DNA of 38,008 nt, from positions 1-38,008 of the forward strand of contig JAGWWM010000020.1 of the NCBI GenBank assembly GCA_018970395.1, in the 5' to 3' direction. Shown one piece after another: positions 22,928 to 32,004 of the stretch. A program made the position numbers and the translations under genes. Under the pieces are notes generated by a model. The model was not told the origin of the DNA and ran no database searches. It worked only from the letters and a program-made list of their open reading frames with translations. This DNA comes from Bacteroidota bacterium. GTDB lineage: Bacteria; Bacteroidota; Bacteroidia; Chitinophagales; Chitinophagaceae. How positions within the stretch are numbered: the stretch's first letter is position 1; every line of letters begins with the position of its first letter.

Positions 22928-24565
22928 TTATCTTTTCATAAGTGGAAGCAATGATTTGCCAATGGCGCCACTTGGCATCTGAATCTGCAGTAAGGCTGAC
23001 AAGGTTACGGCAATATCTGTCATTTCCACGGGTTCAGAAGAACGACCTTTCGGAATTTGCCAGCCATACCAAAGATTTGGAATATGGCTATCGTAAGGAT
23101 TCCAAACACCGTGCGTAGTACCTGTATTGCTGCCATCTATCCAGCCGGAACGTAACAATATCTGAAGATCTCCACTACGGGAGGGATGCCAGCCATTGAC
23201 CATTCTTGTTTTAATCAATTGCTGTAAAGGCAACTCATCCATATCTTCCAGTTCTATCACTCTGTGAACACCGGGCAAGTCAGATAAAAACTGAATCGCT
23301 TCTTTGGATACCGATTCTTTAGAGATCTTGTTACTGTCGAGTAAATCGTGATTCAGTACCACCTGATAATTAAGGATTTTTGTGATGAGTGGAAAAGCAT
23401 CGTATTTATTTTTGAGGAAATGATTTAAGCTATCCATCCAAACCCTGTCGTCAAAAACACCCGCAGGTATTTTATGTTGATTTAAAAATCCGGGCACGTG
23501 AGCTACCCCATGATCGGCCGTCAGGAAAACAAGGTATTGACCTTTGCCTATTTTTTTGTCCAAATCATTTAAAAACAAACCCAAATCCTGATCCATTCTA
23601 ATGTATGTATCTTCAATTTCTATGCTGTTGGGGCCGAATGCATGTCCAATATAATCCGGACTTGAAAAACTCAGTGTTAACAGATCAGTAATATCGTCTC
23701 TTCCCAGCTCCTCTGCTGCTATTGCTGCTTTGGCAAATTCGAAAGTGAGTGTATTTCCGAATGGCGTGCGAAGGATAGCTTCATAATTCTGACCGATAAA
23801 TCTTTTCAGATCATAAGGAAATCCTTTTTGATCTTTTCCGAAAGGCGCTGCTTCGTAGGAATGAATATCGGATGTACTTTGATTATATTTTTCAATCGGA
23901 TCAAGAGTTGACCAGCCCTTTTGATAATACTGATCCACCAATTTCTGATCATTGATTTTTTGTACCCAGTCAGGCAATTCTTCATTGTAATAGGAAGAAG
24001 TGATCCAGTTGCCGGATTTATTATCAAACCAGTATGCTGCATCAGCGGAGTGTCCTGCCGGTAAAATACTACCTCTGTCTTTCAAAGCAATACCCACCAC
24101 TTTGCTGCTGAAATTCGTGGCCAGTTTCAACTCATCGCCAATCGTGGTAACCCATAGATTTTTTGGACTCATTTGTCCGGAAGCATTTGCACTTCCCACC
24201 GACTGAACCGATTTGTCTTCACTGCAATAGACTTCACGCTTTTCTTTCCTATCCCACCAGTTATTTCCAGTAATGCCATGAATCGCCGGTACAGTTCCCG
24301 TAAAAATGGAAGCATGGCCGCAACCGGTAATGGTCGGCATATAAGGTATCATAGTTTGATCAAAAGAAAACCCCTGCTTGAGCAAGCGATTAAATCCGCC
24401 TGTTGGGCTATAGCGTGATTGATATCGATATAAAAAATCCCAGCGCATCTGATCCACCACAATTCCAATCACGAGTTTAGGACTGGAAACTTTTTTATGT
24501 TTGGGGGCTTGAGCGCAAACAGATTGAATGCTTACAAAAAATAATATGAATAAATACCGATTCAT
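22928..24565 (-). CDS. pafA: Alkaline phosphatase family protein, PafA-like
   Basis: This is a secreted phosphomonoesterase of the alkaline phosphatase superfamily. A signal peptide (MNRYLFILFFVSIQSVCAQ) precedes VIGIVVDQMRWDFL with the first metal Asp. The nucleophile is Thr in PTITGCGHAS, as in the PafA enzyme of Elizabethkingia. ALKDRGSILPAGH carries the Lys-x-Arg pair and TGNNWWDRK the Asn that bind the phosphate group in PafA. Other metal ligands lie in SSPDYIGHAFGP, LTADHGVAH and GTTHGVW. Its 545 residues match. It is divergent from the sphingolipid-type synthase, with 119 bases between. The monoesterase assignment rests on the Lys/Arg/Asn set. Confidence 0.87.
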   Translation of the reverse strand: MNRYLFILFFVSIQSVCAQAPKHKKVSSPKLVIGIVVDQMRWDFLYRYQSRYSPTGGFNRLLKQGFSFDQTMIPYMPTITGCGHASIFTGTVPAIHGITGNNWWDRKEKREVYCSEDKSVQSVGSANASGQMSPKNLWVTTIGDELKLATNFSSKVVGIALKDRGSILPAGHSADAAYWFDNKSGNWITSSYYNEELPDWVQKINDQKLVDQYYQKGWSTLDPIEKYNQSTSDIHSYEAAPFGKDQKGFPYDLKRFIGQNYEAILRTPFGNTLTFEFAKAAIAAEELGRDDITDLLTLSFSSPDYIGHAFGPNSIEIEDTYIRMDQDLGLFLNDLDKKIGKGQYLVFLTADHGVAHVPGFLNQHKIPAGVFDDRVWMDSLNHFLKNKYDAFPLITKILNYQVVLNHDLLDSNKISKESVSKEAIQFLSDLPGVHRVIELEDMDELPLQQLIKTRMVNGWHPSRSGDLQILLRSGWIDGSNTGTTHGVWNPYDSHIPNLWYGWQIPKGRSSEPVEMTDIAVTLSALLQIQMPSGAIGKSLLPLMKR

Positions 24566-24654
24566 TCGAAATGATTTTACCCTTCAAAGTTAATGATTGA
24601 TCTTGTTGCTATTAAAAAACCAGGCATGTGGAGCTGCAGGAGAGCAATGTTTAT

Positions 24655-24662
24655 TAACTTTG
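24655..24662 (+). promoter_or_regulatory. Putative -7 box TAACTTTG of the serine palmitoyltransferase-like gene
   Basis: It is a perfect TAnnTTTG, 22 bases before the ATG. No good -33 TTTG is seen. AAAGGA at 24671-24676 may help ribosome binding. Confidence 0.45.
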
Positions 24663-24684
24663 CCGCAATTAAAGGATAAAAATT

Positions 24685-25941
24685 ATGGCAGATATATTTG
24701 AAAGACTCATCAAGAATTACGGCCCGATCGGACAGCATCGTGAAAGAGCGCATGGTTATTTCGCCTTTCCAAAACTGGAAGGAGAAATCAACAGCCAGAT
24801 GTTGTTCAGAGGAAAAAAGAAAATTGTGTGGAGCTTGAATAACTATCTCGGTCTCGCCAATCATCCTGAAATCAGAAAAGTAGATGCCGATGCCGCAGCG
24901 CAATATGGGCTCGCTTATCCTATGGGCGCACGCATGATGAGTGGAAATTCCAATCAGCATGAGCAATTAGAGCGAGAGTTGGCTGAATTTGAAAAGAAGG
25001 AAGATGCTATCCTGTTAAACTTCGGATATCAGGGAATTATGAGCACCATTGATGCTATCTGCGGCAGACATGATGTGATTGTATATGATGCGGAAAGTCA
25101 TGCCTGCATTATAGATGGACTTCGTTTACACCCGGGACATCGTTATGTGTTTAAGCACAATGATATTGAAGATTGTGAAAAACAATTGGAACGCGCTACT
25201 GCCCTCATTGAAAAACAAGGAACAGGTGGCATATTAGTCATTTCAGAAGGGGTGTTTGGAATGGCAGGAGATCAGGGTAAATTAAAAGAGATTGCTGCTT
25301 TAAAACAAAAATATCAGTTCAGATTGCTGGTGGATGACGCACATGGTTTTGGTACGCTGGGAGCAACCGGAGCAGGTGCCGGAGAAGAACAAGGCTGTCA
25401 GGAAGAGATTGACTTATACTTCAGCACTTTTGCTAAATCTATGGCTTCGATTGGAGCATTCCTGGCAGGCCCACGAGTCATCATTGATTATATCCGTTAT
25501 AATATTCGCTCGCAAATTTTTGCCAAAAGTTTACCCATGACCATTGTCGTTGGCAATTTGAAGCGACTGGAGATGCTCAGAAACATGCCCGAGTTGAGAG
25601 AAAAATTGTGGAGCAATGCGAGAAAATTGCAAAACGGCTTGAAGGAAAGAGGATTTGACATTGGCAAAACCAATAGTCCGGTCACCCCAGTGTATATGAA
25701 AGGAGGGGTGGAAGAAGCCACTGCTATGGTGATGGATTTAAGAGAGCATTACAATATTTTCTGTTCCATTGTAGTTTATCCGGTGATTCCCAAAGGACAT
25801 ATCATCTATCGGTTGATTCCTTCTGCAGCTCATACAGAATCGGATATTGAAGAAACTTTGAAGGCGTTTACCGAGACAAAAGCCAAATTAGATGCGGGCG
25901 CATATAAAGTAGAAGCTATACCTGATATGGCAAACAGTTAA
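24685..25941 (+). CDS. PLP-dependent alpha-oxoamine synthase, probably serine palmitoyltransferase
   Basis: It condenses an acyl-CoA with an amino acid, probably serine with palmitoyl-CoA, to start sphingolipid synthesis, a Bacteroidetes trait. The alpha-oxoamine synthase motifs are SLNNYLGLANHPE, YPMGARMMSGN, VDDAHGFGTLG (Asp and His of the PLP site) and FSTFAKSMASIGAF with the Schiff-base Lys. The C-terminal domain ends PKGHIIYRLIPSAAHTESDI. At 418 residues it resembles the soluble bacterial enzyme. Glycine C-acetyltransferase is the main alternative, but the N-terminal part (RLIKNYGPIGQHRERAHGYF) looks more like the sphingolipid group. It ends 4 bases from the convergent methyltransferase gene. 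Confidence 0.85.
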   Translation: MADIFERLIKNYGPIGQHRERAHGYFAFPKLEGEINSQMLFRGKKKIVWSLNNYLGLANHPEIRKVDADAAAQYGLAYPMGARMMSGNSNQHEQLERELAEFEKKEDAILLNFGYQGIMSTIDAICGRHDVIVYDAESHACIIDGLRLHPGHRYVFKHNDIEDCEKQLERATALIEKQGTGGILVISEGVFGMAGDQGKLKEIAALKQKYQFRLLVDDAHGFGTLGATGAGAGEEQGCQEEIDLYFSTFAKSMASIGAFLAGPRVIIDYIRYNIRSQIFAKSLPMTIVVGNLKRLEMLRNMPELREKLWSNARKLQNGLKERGFDIGKTNSPVTPVYMKGGVEEATAMVMDLREHYNIFCSIVVYPVIPKGHIIYRLIPSAAHTESDIEETLKAFTETKAKLDAGAYKVEAIPDMANS

Positions 25942-25945
25942 TACC

Positions 25946-26479
25946 TTATTGCAAAAGTTTTCTTCTGGTAAACTCCCATAAAACAATGCCGGTGGCAACC
26001 GATACATTGAGAGAATGTTTCATTCCCATTTGAGGGATTTCGACACATCCGTTACAAAGCAATAAAGTATCAGCTTCTACCCCATTCACTTCATTGCCAA
26101 AAACCAATACTATACCATCCTCCACCTCATCATTTATTTTTTCGAGTGAAATACTTTCGGATACCTGTTCAACAGCATAAATCTTATATTTTTTTGTAGC
26201 GATGCTTTCTAACGCTATTGTCGTGGTTTCAAAATATTCCCAGTGTACAGTTTCCGTAGCTCCCAGAGCTGTTTTATGAATATCACGATGTGGGGGGCGA
26301 GGCGTAAATCCCACTAAAAAAATGGATTCAATCAGAAAAGCGTCAGCCGTTCTGAAAACGCTACCCACATTTTGCATGCTGCGAATATTTTCAAGAATGA
26401 CAATAATTTTTTGTTTGGGCGACTCTTTGAAATCATCCACCGATTTCCGGTTCAGTTCATCCATTGACAATTTACGCAT
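25946..26479 (-). CDS. SpoU/TrmH-family RNA 2'-O-ribose methyltransferase
   Basis: This SPOUT-fold enzyme methylates tRNA or rRNA ribose using S-adenosylmethionine. The early motif VILENIRSMQNVGSVFRTAD carries the conserved Asn and Arg, followed by HKTALGATETVHWEYF. The knot is formed by IVLVFGNEVNGV and IPQMGMKHSLNVSVATGIVLWE. I start at MRKLSMDELNRK (26479); an ATG at 26485 adds two residues and one at 26515 adds twelve, but a TATCTTCG box at 26494-26501 lies inside that longer version. The substrate RNA cannot be told from sequence. Confidence 0.88.
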   Translation of the reverse strand: MRKLSMDELNRKSVDDFKESPKQKIIVILENIRSMQNVGSVFRTADAFLIESIFLVGFTPRPPHRDIHKTALGATETVHWEYFETTTIALESIATKKYKIYAVEQVSESISLEKINDEVEDGIVLVFGNEVNGVEADTLLLCNGCVEIPQMGMKHSLNVSVATGIVLWEFTRRKLLQ

Positions 26480-26493
26480 ATTCATATTTTGAG

Positions 26494-26501
26494 CGAAGAT
26501 A
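26494..26501 (-). promoter_or_regulatory. Possible -7 box TATCTTCG of the methyltransferase gene
   Basis: One mismatch from TAnnTTTG, just before the ATGs at 26485 and 26479. It argues for a start downstream of the ATG at 26515. Confidence 0.35.
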
Positions 26502-26519
26502 GAAAAGGTTGTCATGGTG

Positions 26520-26538
26520 TCGGGGTGTCGTGCCCCGA
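26520..26538. repeat. Small GC-rich hairpin in the divergent gap
   Basis: TCGGGG (26520-26525) pairs with CCCCGA (26533-26538) around a 7-base loop. The surrounding bases repeat GGTGTC motifs. It lies between the methyltransferase and helicase genes in a 133-base gap and has no T-run. Confidence 0.5.
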
Positions 26539-26618
26539 AATTCTTCGGAGCGGTGTCTTAGTATCAGTGTGTCTTCTCAACTCTAAACCTCTAAACGGCT
26601 CAACAAATAATTTGTGCA

Positions 26619-26626
26619 TACCTTTG
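26619..26626 (+). promoter_or_regulatory. Putative -7 box TACCTTTG of the DEAD-box helicase gene
   Basis: It is a perfect TAnnTTTG, 22 bases before the ATG, with no clear -33 partner. Confidence 0.45.
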
Positions 26627-26648
26627 CGGAAATTTAAAGATATATATC

Positions 26649-28334
26649 ATGCATCAATTTGACGCGTTAGGGCTCGAAGAAAACCTTATGAAAGCCATTA
26701 CGGAAATGGGTTATACCCAACCCACACCCATTCAGGAAAAATCTATCCCCATCCTCTTAAGCGGCACCAAAGATTTTATCGGACTGGCACAAACAGGAAC
26801 CGGCAAGACTGCCGCCTTTGGATTACCCTTGTTACAACTCATTAATACAGCAGACAAATTTCCACAAGCGCTGATCGTTTGTCCTACCCGCGAACTCTGT
26901 CTGCAAATTGTAACTGAAATAGAAAAATTCAAAAAACATAAGAGAGGGATGGAAGTGGTTGCAGTCTATGGCGGCGCATCTATCGGTTTACAAATCAGAA
27001 CTATCAAAAGAGGGATACAAATTGTAGTGGCTACTCCGGGGAGACTGATAGATCTCATCGAAAGAAAAGCCATTAATCTCCATGAGATTCGTTATGTAGT
27101 GCTCGATGAAGCAGATGAAATGCTCAACATGGGTTTTCAGGATGATATTGAATTCATTCTACAGAATACACCCAAAAAAGAAAGTACCTGGCTATTCAGT
27201 GCCACCATGCCCCCTGAAATCAGAAAGGTCAGCAAAAAATACATGAATGAACCCGCGGAGGTAACCGTTGGTCAGGTAAATACAGCAAACGTTAATATTG
27301 ACCACCAATATTTCATCGTTGCTTCTCATCACCGCTATGAAGCACTGAAACGGCTTATTGATTTTAATCCCGGCATTTACGGTATTATTTTTACCCGCAC
27401 CAAAGCAGATGCGCAGGAGATTGCAGAAAAATTAACCCGCGAGGGATATGATATAGATGCCCTGCACGGAGACCTATCGCAACAGCAAAGAGACGCGGTG
27501 ATGGGTCAGTTTCGTGATAAGACTTTACAACTACTGATTGCTACCGATGTGGCAGCGAGAGGAATTGATGTGAAAGATATTACCCATGTCATCAATTATG
27601 AATTGCCCGATGATACGGAAGTTTATACCCACCGCAGTGGAAGAACAGGGAGGGCCGGCAAGACGGGCGTATGTATGAGTATTGTTCACTCCAGAGAAAT
27701 CGGAAAGCTTCGGCAAATAGAACGCATCATTAAAGTTCCGATGCACAAACTGGAAATTCCGAGCGGAAAAGATGTTTGTCGCAAGCAATTCTTTGCTTTT
27801 ATGGACAAAATCATTCATACACAGATTAATGACGAATCCTATGAAGCATATGTGCCTATTTTGATAGAAAAATTTGCCGACATGTCTAAAGAAGACATTT
27901 TGAAAAGAGTGGCAGCCATGGAGTTTGACCGTTTCCTCAAGTATTATGAAACTGCAGAGGACCTCAACGTTAGAGAAAGAAGCAGAACCTTCGATAAATT
28001 CAGCAGAGACGGCAGATCCGAAAGAGGACGCGATCAGGGCAGAGAAAGAAGCGCTTATCGTGATACGCAGGGAAGAAGTTTTAAAGGCGGAGATCAGTTC
28101 ACCCGTTTGTTTGTCAATCTCGGCACCAAAGACGGCTTTTACAAAGCCAGCTTTTTACAGTTCGTGCTGGACATGAGCGACATGAAGAAAGAGTCTCTGG
28201 GAAGAATTGACATGCGCGAATTGAACAGCTGGGTGGAAGTGGAGAAAAAATCTGCCTCCAGAATGATTGCCTCTATTAATGGGAAAAAATTCAAGGGCAG
28301 AAATATTCGAATGAACGAAGCGGATAGCCGCTAA
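26649..28334 (+). CDS. DEAD-box ATP-dependent RNA helicase with DbpA-type RNA-binding domain
   Basis: It unwinds RNA, likely in ribosome assembly and cold adaptation. The core has all family motifs: the Q motif (GYTQPTPIQEKSIP), AQTGTGKTAAFGLP, PTREL, ATPGRL, DEADEML, SAT, HGDLSQQQRD and HRSGRTGRAGKTG. After a linker of Arg/Gly/Asp-rich sequence (near 445-480), residues about 485-558 resemble the DbpA RNA-binding fold (FTRLFVNLGTKDGF ... ASINGKKFKGRNIRMNEA). Its 561 residues match the CsdA/DeaD-like class. It has its own upstream -7 box and is followed by lpdA on the same strand, which has a separate promoter. Confidence 0.93.
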   Translation: MHQFDALGLEENLMKAITEMGYTQPTPIQEKSIPILLSGTKDFIGLAQTGTGKTAAFGLPLLQLINTADKFPQALIVCPTRELCLQIVTEIEKFKKHKRGMEVVAVYGGASIGLQIRTIKRGIQIVVATPGRLIDLIERKAINLHEIRYVVLDEADEMLNMGFQDDIEFILQNTPKKESTWLFSATMPPEIRKVSKKYMNEPAEVTVGQVNTANVNIDHQYFIVASHHRYEALKRLIDFNPGIYGIIFTRTKADAQEIAEKLTREGYDIDALHGDLSQQQRDAVMGQFRDKTLQLLIATDVAARGIDVKDITHVINYELPDDTEVYTHRSGRTGRAGKTGVCMSIVHSREIGKLRQIERIIKVPMHKLEIPSGKDVCRKQFFAFMDKIIHTQINDESYEAYVPILIEKFADMSKEDILKRVAAMEFDRFLKYYETAEDLNVRERSRTFDKFSRDGRSERGRDQGRERSAYRDTQGRSFKGGDQFTRLFVNLGTKDGFYKASFLQFVLDMSDMKKESLGRIDMRELNSWVEVEKKSASRMIASINGKKFKGRNIRMNEADSR

Positions 28335-28351
28335 TAAGGAGCATACAGTTC

Positions 28352-28382
28352 TTTGTGATTTCCGTTGCTTCAACTACCTTCG
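28352..28382 (+). promoter_or_regulatory. Promoter of lpdA
   Basis: TTTG (28352-28355) and TACCTTCG (28375-28382) are separated by 19 bases, the ideal Bacteroidetes -33/-7 arrangement with one mismatch in the -7 box. The ATG is 38 bases further on. Confidence 0.65.
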
Positions 28383-28420
28383 CAACCGGTAAAAATTGAA
28401 TTCATTTTTAAATCTACTAT

Positions 28421-29827
28421 ATGGCATACGATGTAATCGTTTTAGGAAGCGGACCCGGTGGTTATCCCGCAGCTATCAGAGCTTCTCAATTAGGTTTTAA
28501 AGTAGCAATAATTGAAAAAGAAAGCTTAGGTGGCGTTTGTCTGAACTGGGGTTGTATTCCTACCAAGGCCCTGTTGAAAAGCGCGCAGGTTTATGAATAC
28601 ATGAAACACAGTGCCAGCTATGGTATCAATGCCACTGGTGTACAACACGATTTCGGTGCTGTAGTAAAAAGAAGTCGTGGTGTAGCCGATAAAATGAGCA
28701 AAGGGGTTCAGTATCTGATGAAGAAGAATAAGATTGATGTTATCATGGGTTACGGTAAAATTGCCGGCAAAGGCAAGGTAGAAGTAACGGGAGCGGATGG
28801 ACCAGCAAAAATCGTAGAAGGGAAATATATTGTCATCGCAACCGGCGGACGCAGTCGCGTATTGCCCAGCATGCCGCAGGATGGCAAAAAAATAATTGGA
28901 TACAGAGAAGCGATGGTGCTTCCCTCTCAACCCAAGAGCATGATCATTGTAGGAAGCGGCGCCATTGGAGTGGAATTTGCCGACTTCTACAACAGCATGG
29001 GCACCAAAATCACCATTGTGGAATTCATGCCGCGGGTAGTGCCGGTGGAAGATGAAGACATCTCAAAAGAGCTGGAGAAACAATTCAAGAAGAAGGGAAT
29101 CGAGATCATGACCAGTGCCGAAGTGACTTCAGTGGACACTTCCGGTGCAGGAGTTAAAGCAAAAGTAAAGACAGCTTCCGGAGAAGTGGTTTTAGAAGCA
29201 GATATCTTATTGAGTGCTGCAGGAGTGGTAGCGAACATTGAGAATATCGGACTGGAATCAGCCGGTATCAAAACAGAAAAAGGAAGAGTGGTAGTAGATA
29301 AATACCAGCAGACATCCGTTGCCGGCATTTATGCGATTGGAGATGTATCTCCCGGGCAAGCGCTTGCACACGTAGCGGCCAAAGAAGGCATTAATGCCGC
29401 CGAGCATATCGGATACTTAGAGAAAAAATATCATCACACGCCCGATCCGATGGATTACAACAATATTCCGGGTTGTACTTATTGTACGCCCGAAATCGCC
29501 AGCGTAGGTTATACAGAGAAAGCCGCTAAAGAAGCAGGATATGAAGTGAAAGTGGGCAAGTTCCCATTTGTAGCGAGTGGTAAAGCGAGTGCTGCAGGCA
29601 ATACAGATGGTTTTGTGAAAGTAATCTTCGATGCAAAATATGGAGAGTTTTTAGGAGCTCACATGATTGGCAGCAATGTTACAGAAATGATTGCTGAAGT
29701 AGTGGTGGCAAGAAAACTCGAAACAACTTATCACGAAATATTGAATGGTGTTCACCCGCATCCTACCATGAGTGAGGCAGTGAAGGAAGCAACCGCTGCT
29801 GCTTATGGCGAGGCGATTGATATTTAA
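28421..29827 (+). CDS. lpdA: Dihydrolipoyl dehydrogenase
   Basis: This E3 subunit of the 2-oxo-acid dehydrogenase complexes and the glycine cleavage system re-oxidises dihydrolipoamide with NAD. The FAD motif is GSGPGGYPAAIRASQ, the redox disulfide lies in GGVCLNWGCIPTKALL, the NAD motif is VGSGAIGVEFADFY, and the C-terminal interface carries GVHPHPTMSEAVKEA with the catalytic His and Glu. Its 468 residues are typical. It has its own promoter and ends 9 bases from the convergent phosphoesterase gene. Confidence 0.96.
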   Translation: MAYDVIVLGSGPGGYPAAIRASQLGFKVAIIEKESLGGVCLNWGCIPTKALLKSAQVYEYMKHSASYGINATGVQHDFGAVVKRSRGVADKMSKGVQYLMKKNKIDVIMGYGKIAGKGKVEVTGADGPAKIVEGKYIVIATGGRSRVLPSMPQDGKKIIGYREAMVLPSQPKSMIIVGSGAIGVEFADFYNSMGTKITIVEFMPRVVPVEDEDISKELEKQFKKKGIEIMTSAEVTSVDTSGAGVKAKVKTASGEVVLEADILLSAAGVVANIENIGLESAGIKTEKGRVVVDKYQQTSVAGIYAIGDVSPGQALAHVAAKEGINAAEHIGYLEKKYHHTPDPMDYNNIPGCTYCTPEIASVGYTEKAAKEAGYEVKVGKFPFVASGKASAAGNTDGFVKVIFDAKYGEFLGAHMIGSNVTEMIAEVVVARKLETTYHEILNGVHPHPTMSEAVKEATAAAYGEAIDI

Positions 29828-29836
29828 TCTTTATCG

Positions 29837-31087
29837 CTATACCAATTCTATCAGCGTTATTTCAGGCAAAATCCCTACCCTACCCGGATAGCCGATAAAG
29901 CCGAAGCCTCTGTTTACATAGAGCCGTTGATCGCCTTCTTCATAAAGCCCTGCCCATTGGTTGTACACATATTTAACCGGGCTCCATCTGAAGCCGGGTA
30001 TTTCCACTCCAAACTGCATTCCATGAGTATGGCCGGACAGCGTAAGATCGATACCCTTGTATTGCTTCGTTACTTCCGCCTTCCAGTGGGACGGGTCGTG
30101 ACTCATCAGTATCTTGAAGGGAATCTCTTCCATTCCCTTCCATGTTTTGGATAAATTGCCATAAGAAGGAAAGCCCACTTTAGCGCTGATATTTTCCACA
30201 CCCAACACTGCGATGCAGTCGTTATTTTTCTCAATGCAGACCGCTTCATTGCGCAGTAATTTCCAACCCATTCGCTCATGCATTGTTGCCACCGCAGCGG
30301 CATTTTTTTGATGTAGCTCCACCAGATTATCAGATGTTTTTCTATCCGGAAAACCATAGTCGTGATTTCCCAGAATTGAATAAATACCATGTGGTGCTGT
30401 TAAGGAACCAAAGAGATCGAGATAGGGTTCCATTTCATCGGCTTTATAATTAACCAGGTCACCCGTAAATAAAATCAAATCCGGTTCTTGCTCCTGAATC
30501 ATTGCCACTCCTCTTTTGACCGCTTCTTTATCTGTAAAACTGCCCGAGTGGATATCGCTGATATGGATAATCTTTAACCCTTTAAATGCGGAAGGAAGAT
30601 TGGGAAAATGAAGGGAATTTTTTTTCAGCGTATAGCGGTATTTGTTGCCAAATCCGTAGAGCAAGGAGCCAAACAAACCACCACCTGTAATAAGTCCAAC
30701 CCAGCTTAAAAATACCGAGCGGCTCACCCCTTCTCCGTCTTCGGCAGGTTTCACCGATGGCATCCATATTCCTGCCAGATACTGCACCCCCCTTCTCAAA
30801 TCATCCATTAAAAAAAACAGTCCGGATAAGAATTTAGCAAGAAATAACCCTACAATAGTAGCGAAGAGATAAGTGCGCAATAATTTGTGCCAGCTTTCGA
30901 AGCTGATGAAAAACATAGAAAGGAAAAATCCCAGGGAAAGAACAGAGATCATCCAATAAACCAAAAATACTCTCCGGGCGAGTTTGTCGGGCCATTGTAC
31001 CGCAATGGTTTTGACGGCCTGAAACACATAAAAATCAAGCAGGAGGAAAAAAAGAATAAAAATCCAGGAAGTAGCAAAACGGGGCAT
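29837..31087 (-). CDS. Membrane-anchored metallophosphoesterase
   Basis: The first 150 residues hold about four hydrophobic helices. The calcineurin-like domain follows, with HISDIHSG (Asp-x-His), FTGDLVNYK (Gly-Asp), LGNHDYG (Gly-Asn-His-Asp), MSHDPSHW and SGHTHGMQFG. Relatives I recall include YpbG/YaeI-like enzymes acting on phosphodiesters, but the substrate is unknown. I start at ATG 31087 (MPRFATSWIFILFF, 416 residues), since the longer frame uses a TTG and would overlap the promoter region of parA. It is divergent from parA and convergent with lpdA. Confidence 0.87.
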   Translation of the reverse strand: MPRFATSWIFILFFLLLDFYVFQAVKTIAVQWPDKLARRVFLVYWMISVLSLGFFLSMFFISFESWHKLLRTYLFATIVGLFLAKFLSGLFFLMDDLRRGVQYLAGIWMPSVKPAEDGEGVSRSVFLSWVGLITGGGLFGSLLYGFGNKYRYTLKKNSLHFPNLPSAFKGLKIIHISDIHSGSFTDKEAVKRGVAMIQEQEPDLILFTGDLVNYKADEMEPYLDLFGSLTAPHGIYSILGNHDYGFPDRKTSDNLVELHQKNAAAVATMHERMGWKLLRNEAVCIEKNNDCIAVLGVENISAKVGFPSYGNLSKTWKGMEEIPFKILMSHDPSHWKAEVTKQYKGIDLTLSGHTHGMQFGVEIPGFRWSPVKYVYNQWAGLYEEGDQRLYVNRGFGFIGYPGRVGILPEITLIELV

Positions 31088-31166
31088 AAATAACCGACAA
31101 TTAAAGCTGCAAAGTACAATTAACAATTCAATTCCAATTATTGTTTCCAATCGGAAATAGAATGGT

Positions 31167-31174
31167 TAAATTTG
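31167..31174 (+). promoter_or_regulatory. Putative -7 box TAAATTTG of the parA-like gene
   Basis: It is a perfect TAnnTTTG, 20 bases before the ATG at 31195. A TTG at 31141-31143 is a weak -33 candidate with a 23-base spacer. AAGGGAAA near 31180-31187 may act in ribosome binding. Confidence 0.45.
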
Positions 31175-31194
31175 CGAAAAAGGGAAATTATATT

Positions 31195-32004
31195 ATGGCA
31201 AGAACCATTGGAATAGCGAATCAAAAAGGAGGAGTAGGAAAAACGACCACTGCGATCAATCTAGCAGCCAGTCTGGCGATATTGGAATACAAAACATTAC
31301 TGGTAGATGCCGATCCGCAGGCCAATAGCACCACCGGTGTGGGCTTTGATCTGCATAATGTGCAGCAGAGTCTTTATGATTGTTTTATGAACGGCGCTTC
31401 CGCTCAAGAAGTGATACTCAAAACAGAAATCCCTTTTCTGGATCTAATTCCTTCACATATAGATTTGGTGGGTGCAGAGCTTGAAATCATCAATCATCCC
31501 AACCGCGAATACGTGCTCAAGCAAATTCTGGAGCCCGTTGCAGCGCAATATGATTTTATCATCATTGATTGTTCTCCTTCATTAGGACTCATTACAGTCA
31601 ATGCGTTAGTAGCTGCAGACTCGGTGATTATCCCGGTGCAATCGGAATTCTTTGCCCTGGAGGGATTGGGAAAATTGCTGAACACGATTAAAATTGTTCA
31701 AAACAGACTCAATACATCCCTTGCCATTGAGGGCATCTTAATGACGATGTATGATACTCGACTTCGTTTATGCAATCAGGTAGTGAGTGAAGTGAGAAGA
31801 CATTTTGAAGGCATCGTATTTGATTCCATCATTCACCGGAATGCAAGGTTGAGTGAGGCACCAAGTTTTGGCAAGCCGGTTGTATTATACGACAGCGATT
31901 CAAAGGGGGCGATTAATTATCTGAACCTGGCGAAGGAAGTGTTGCAGCGCAACAATATGACCAAAATCAAGCAGGAGGATAAAATCATAGAATTGAAGAA
32001 ATGA
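31195..32004 (+). CDS. ParA/Soj-family ATPase
   Basis: This deviant Walker-type ATPase is of the chromosome-segregation class. The motifs are GIANQKGGVGKTTTAINLAA (signature Lys and P-loop), LLVDADPQANSTTG (Walker A'), FIIIDCSPSLGL (Walker B) and VIIPVQSEFFALEGL. At 269 residues from ATG 31195 it is a standard Soj-sized protein; the frame is open upstream through a TTG, but the -7 box lies there. No parB or parS-like gene follows. Its stop overlaps the start of fmt in an ATGA arrangement, so the two are translationally coupled. It may be the chromosomal ParA separated from ParB, or a MinD/ParA-like orphan. Confidence 0.9.
   Translation: MARTIGIANQKGGVGKTTTAINLAASLAILEYKTLLVDADPQANSTTGVGFDLHNVQQSLYDCFMNGASAQEVILKTEIPFLDLIPSHIDLVGAELEIINHPNREYVLKQILEPVAAQYDFIIIDCSPSLGLITVNALVAADSVIIPVQSEFFALEGLGKLLNTIKIVQNRLNTSLAIEGILMTMYDTRLRLCNQVVSEVRRHFEGIVFDSIIHRNARLSEAPSFGKPVVLYDSDSKGAINYLNLAKEVLQRNNMTKIKQEDKIIELKK

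Noticed and set aside
24577-24966. 129-residue minus-strand frame opposite the start of the serine palmitoyltransferase-like gene
   Set aside because: It overlaps the well-supported PLP enzyme on the other strand and has no family-like motif.
31141-31194. Extended N-terminus of the parA-like protein from a TTG
   Set aside because: The extra residues are not ParA-like and the -7 box TAAATTTG falls inside them; the ATG at 31195 directly precedes the family's first strand.
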